Origin: Elusimicrobiota bacterium
GTDB lineage: Bacteria > Elusimicrobiota > Elusimicrobia > 2-01-FULL-59-12 > JACPXA01
Direction of reading: 5' to 3'
Assembly (NCBI GenBank): GCA_016196785.1
Contig: JACPXA010000062.1
Coordinates: 1-13,469 of the forward strand
DNA length: 13,469 bases
Under the pieces are notes generated by a model. That model saw only the letters and a list, made by a program, of their open reading frames with translations. It made no database searches and was not told where the DNA came from. The position numbers and the translations under genes are program-made. This document shows, piece by piece, positions 12,037 through 13,469 of the stretch (positions are counted from its first letter, which is position 1; each line of letters opens with the position of its first letter).

Positions 12037-13469
12037 TTACCTTGCATAGATGATATGTGTGGGGTATTTCTGTTCGGCAGGGGGAACGTACCATTCTCGG
12101 AAGTTCCACCCCAACCCGGCCGGCGCGACCTCTGGCCCTCGGACCCGCCGATGGATCACCGCCAAGGTGTCGGGAGCGTAGAGGAACACGTAGGGGAGAT
12201 CCTCGGCCAGTCGTTGGTGGAGTTGCCAGTAGATCTGTTGCCGTTTCGCTCGATCGAACACCCGGCGGCCCTGCTCGAGGAGTCGGTCCACCTCTGGGTT
12301 CGCGTAGCCCACGAAGTTGTACCGGCCCGGTTTCCGCTGCGAGGAATGCCAAATGTTGTACTGATCCGGGTCAAAGGACAACTGCCACCCGAGGATAACC
12401 GCATCAAAGGCGCCAGGGTCCACGTATTGATGGAGAAAGGTCGCCCATTCGAGGATCCGCACATGGACCTTGATCCCAATCCGTTTGAGCTGATCCTGGA
12501 TCATCTCCGCGGTGAGCGCCCGAGACTTATTCCCCTGGTTCGTCAGGATCGTAAACTCAAAGGGTCTGCCATTGCGATCCACCCAGCCGTCCCCATCGTG
12601 ATCCACCCACCCTTCGCTGGCCAACAACGTTTTGGCCGTTTCCAGGTTATAGGGATACTCCTTAACATTCGGGTTGAAGGCCCAGGAGGTGGGCGGATAC
12701 GGGCCAGTCACGGGCTGTCCGAAGCCCAGCAGCACGCCTTGTGCCAAGGCCTGTTTGTCAATGGCGTGGGCGATCGCCCGACGGACCGCCGCCGATTGAA
12801 ACAGTGGGTTCCTGAGGTTGAAACCGAGATACGTATAGATCGGCCGGACATAGCGGAATTTGCGGTAGCGTCGGAAGAATTCAGGGTAGGCCTTGAATTG
12901 GTCGGGGGTCAAGGTCATGGCGTCAATCGCCTCATTGCGCAGCTCTAAGAACTGCACGGTCTGGTCAGGGATGATCAAGTAGAGGTAGCGGTCCAGGTAG
13001 GGGCGGCCTTCGTAGTAGCGGGGGTTCGCCTCCAGCAGGATCCGATCATCGGTCTTCCAGAGTTGGAAGCGGAACGGTCCCGTGCCGATGGGGCGGCGGT
13101 TCGCCGGATGGGTGTTGAAATCCCCGCTCGCAAAGACATGCTTGGGGATCATGCCCATCCCCCAGGAGATGAGCCCTGGGCTGAACGGTTCCTTATAGGT
13201 GACCCGCACCGTGTAAGGATCCAGCACCTCAAGCGATTTCACCAGTTCGAAATCGCTCGCGTAGGGGGTTCGGACTTTAGGGTCAACGAGGCGTTCATAG
13301 GTGAACCGAACATCCTCCGCCGTGAAGGGAACCTCATCGTGCCAGGTGACGCTACGCCGAAGGTGGAAGGTGATGACCAAGCCATCTGGGGAGACCGTCC
13401 ACGACTCTGCGAGGTCTCCGACGATCTGCAAATTCTTGTCGTATTTGACCAGGCCATTGAACACCAACC
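12037..13469 (-). CDS. Peptide-type ABC transporter solute-binding protein, family 5 (5' end outside window)
   Basis: About 477 codons of a periplasmic extracellular solute-binding protein are visible; the frame runs off the right edge, so the signal peptide and N-terminus are missing. Family-5 signatures are present near the visible start: LAESWTVSPDGLVITFHLR and VTWHDEVPFTAEDV, then GTGPFRFQLWK, the long C-terminal lobe, and near the end VDRLLEQGRRVFDRAKRQ and DLPYVFLYAPD. A D-H-D-G-D-G-W-V-D segment resembles a calcium-binding loop found in some members. It would deliver a peptide, or another family-5 ligand such as a nickel chelate or sugar, to the downstream permeases. The TTG and GTG codons at 13467 and 13464 are internal, since the sequence there (LVFNGLVKYD) is mid-domain. 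Confidence 0.93.
   Translation of the reverse strand, partial: LVFNGLVKYDKNLQIVGDLAESWTVSPDGLVITFHLRRSVTWHDEVPFTAEDVRFTYERLVDPKVRTPYASDFELVKSLEVLDPYTVRVTYKEPFSPGLISWGMGMIPKHVFASGDFNTHPANRRPIGTGPFRFQLWKTDDRILLEANPRYYEGRPYLDRYLYLIIPDQTVQFLELRNEAIDAMTLTPDQFKAYPEFFRRYRKFRYVRPIYTYLGFNLRNPLFQSAAVRRAIAHAIDKQALAQGVLLGFGQPVTGPYPPTSWAFNPNVKEYPYNLETAKTLLASEGWVDHDGDGWVDRNGRPFEFTILTNQGNKSRALTAEMIQDQLKRIGIKVHVRILEWATFLHQYVDPGAFDAVILGWQLSFDPDQYNIWHSSQRKPGRYNFVGYANPEVDRLLEQGRRVFDRAKRQQIYWQLHQRLAEDLPYVFLYAPDTLAVIHRRVRGPEVAPAGLGWNFREWYVPPAEQKYPTHIIYAR

Noticed and set aside
12055..12948. 297-codon plus-strand open frame opposite the solute-binding-protein gene
   Set aside because: It is antisense to a gene with clear family-5 motifs, has no ribosome binding site or recognisable domain, and long antisense frames are common in GC-rich DNA.
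1..13469. tRNA, rRNA, CRISPR arrays or riboswitches
   Set aside because: I looked for spaced direct repeats and cloverleaf-like or rRNA-like sequence on both strands and recognised none.

Overview
The window looks like a bacterial chromosome segment made of two blocks of different base composition, joined at an IS3-family insertion sequence. Nearly everything is coded on the minus strand. The right-hand block (about 4.3-13.5 kb) is visibly GC-rich, and the left-hand block (1-3.06 kb) is clearly more AT-rich with different codon use. Gene content and the GC-rich palindromes inside genes would fit a Gram-negative environmental bacterium (NC10, Nitrospirota or proteobacteria-like), but I cannot fix the taxon from sequence alone.

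Left block, read on the minus strand. A HlyD-type membrane-fusion adaptor (2945-1830) is followed after 4 bp by a membrane GT2 glycosyltransferase resembling OpgH/MdoH. The glycosyltransferase is broken by a frameshift and probably an internal deletion (1825-366). Next comes a 98-codon ORF (343-47) that matches only the C-terminal tail of that enzyme, then the first 19 codons of a second, soluble-type GT2 gene that runs off the window at base 1. This looks like a decaying polysaccharide synthesis/export locus, comparable in layout to Alg44-Alg8.

Middle. A complete IS3-family, IS407-group element (3060-4288, 1229 bp) has matching terminal inverted repeats and orfA/orfB joined by an A AAA AAC slippery site. 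It has no target-site duplication, it sits at the composition boundary, and its right end interrupts a small ORF with a signal peptide. Together these suggest an IS-mediated rearrangement. To the right lie a non-coding stretch with an orphan end of a related IS, then a plus-strand AbrB/MazE-like antitoxin gene. Its promoter overlaps a palindromic operator, and only the first codons of a Doc/Fic-like toxin remain after it.

Right block, read on the minus strand from 13469 to 5165. One compact operon encodes a family-5 peptide-type solute-binding protein (5' end outside the window), two DppB/DppC-type permeases, two ATPases of the DppD/DppF type, an acyl-CoA ligase of the AMP-binding family, and a tRNA nucleotidyltransferase with an HD domain. 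Four junctions are 4-bp ATGA overlaps, so translation is probably coupled. The first five genes make one peptide/oligopeptide importer; how the ligase and the tRNA enzyme relate to it is unclear.

The most unusual signals are: (i) related GC-rich palindromes inserted in frame in two adjacent enzymes (5846-5882 and 7892-7955); (ii) three long-looped perfect inverted repeats placed at stop codons inside or at the end of the operon (5112-5162, 10106-10173, 11981-12036), one enclosing a start codon; and (iii) the IS junction with gene remnants on both sides.
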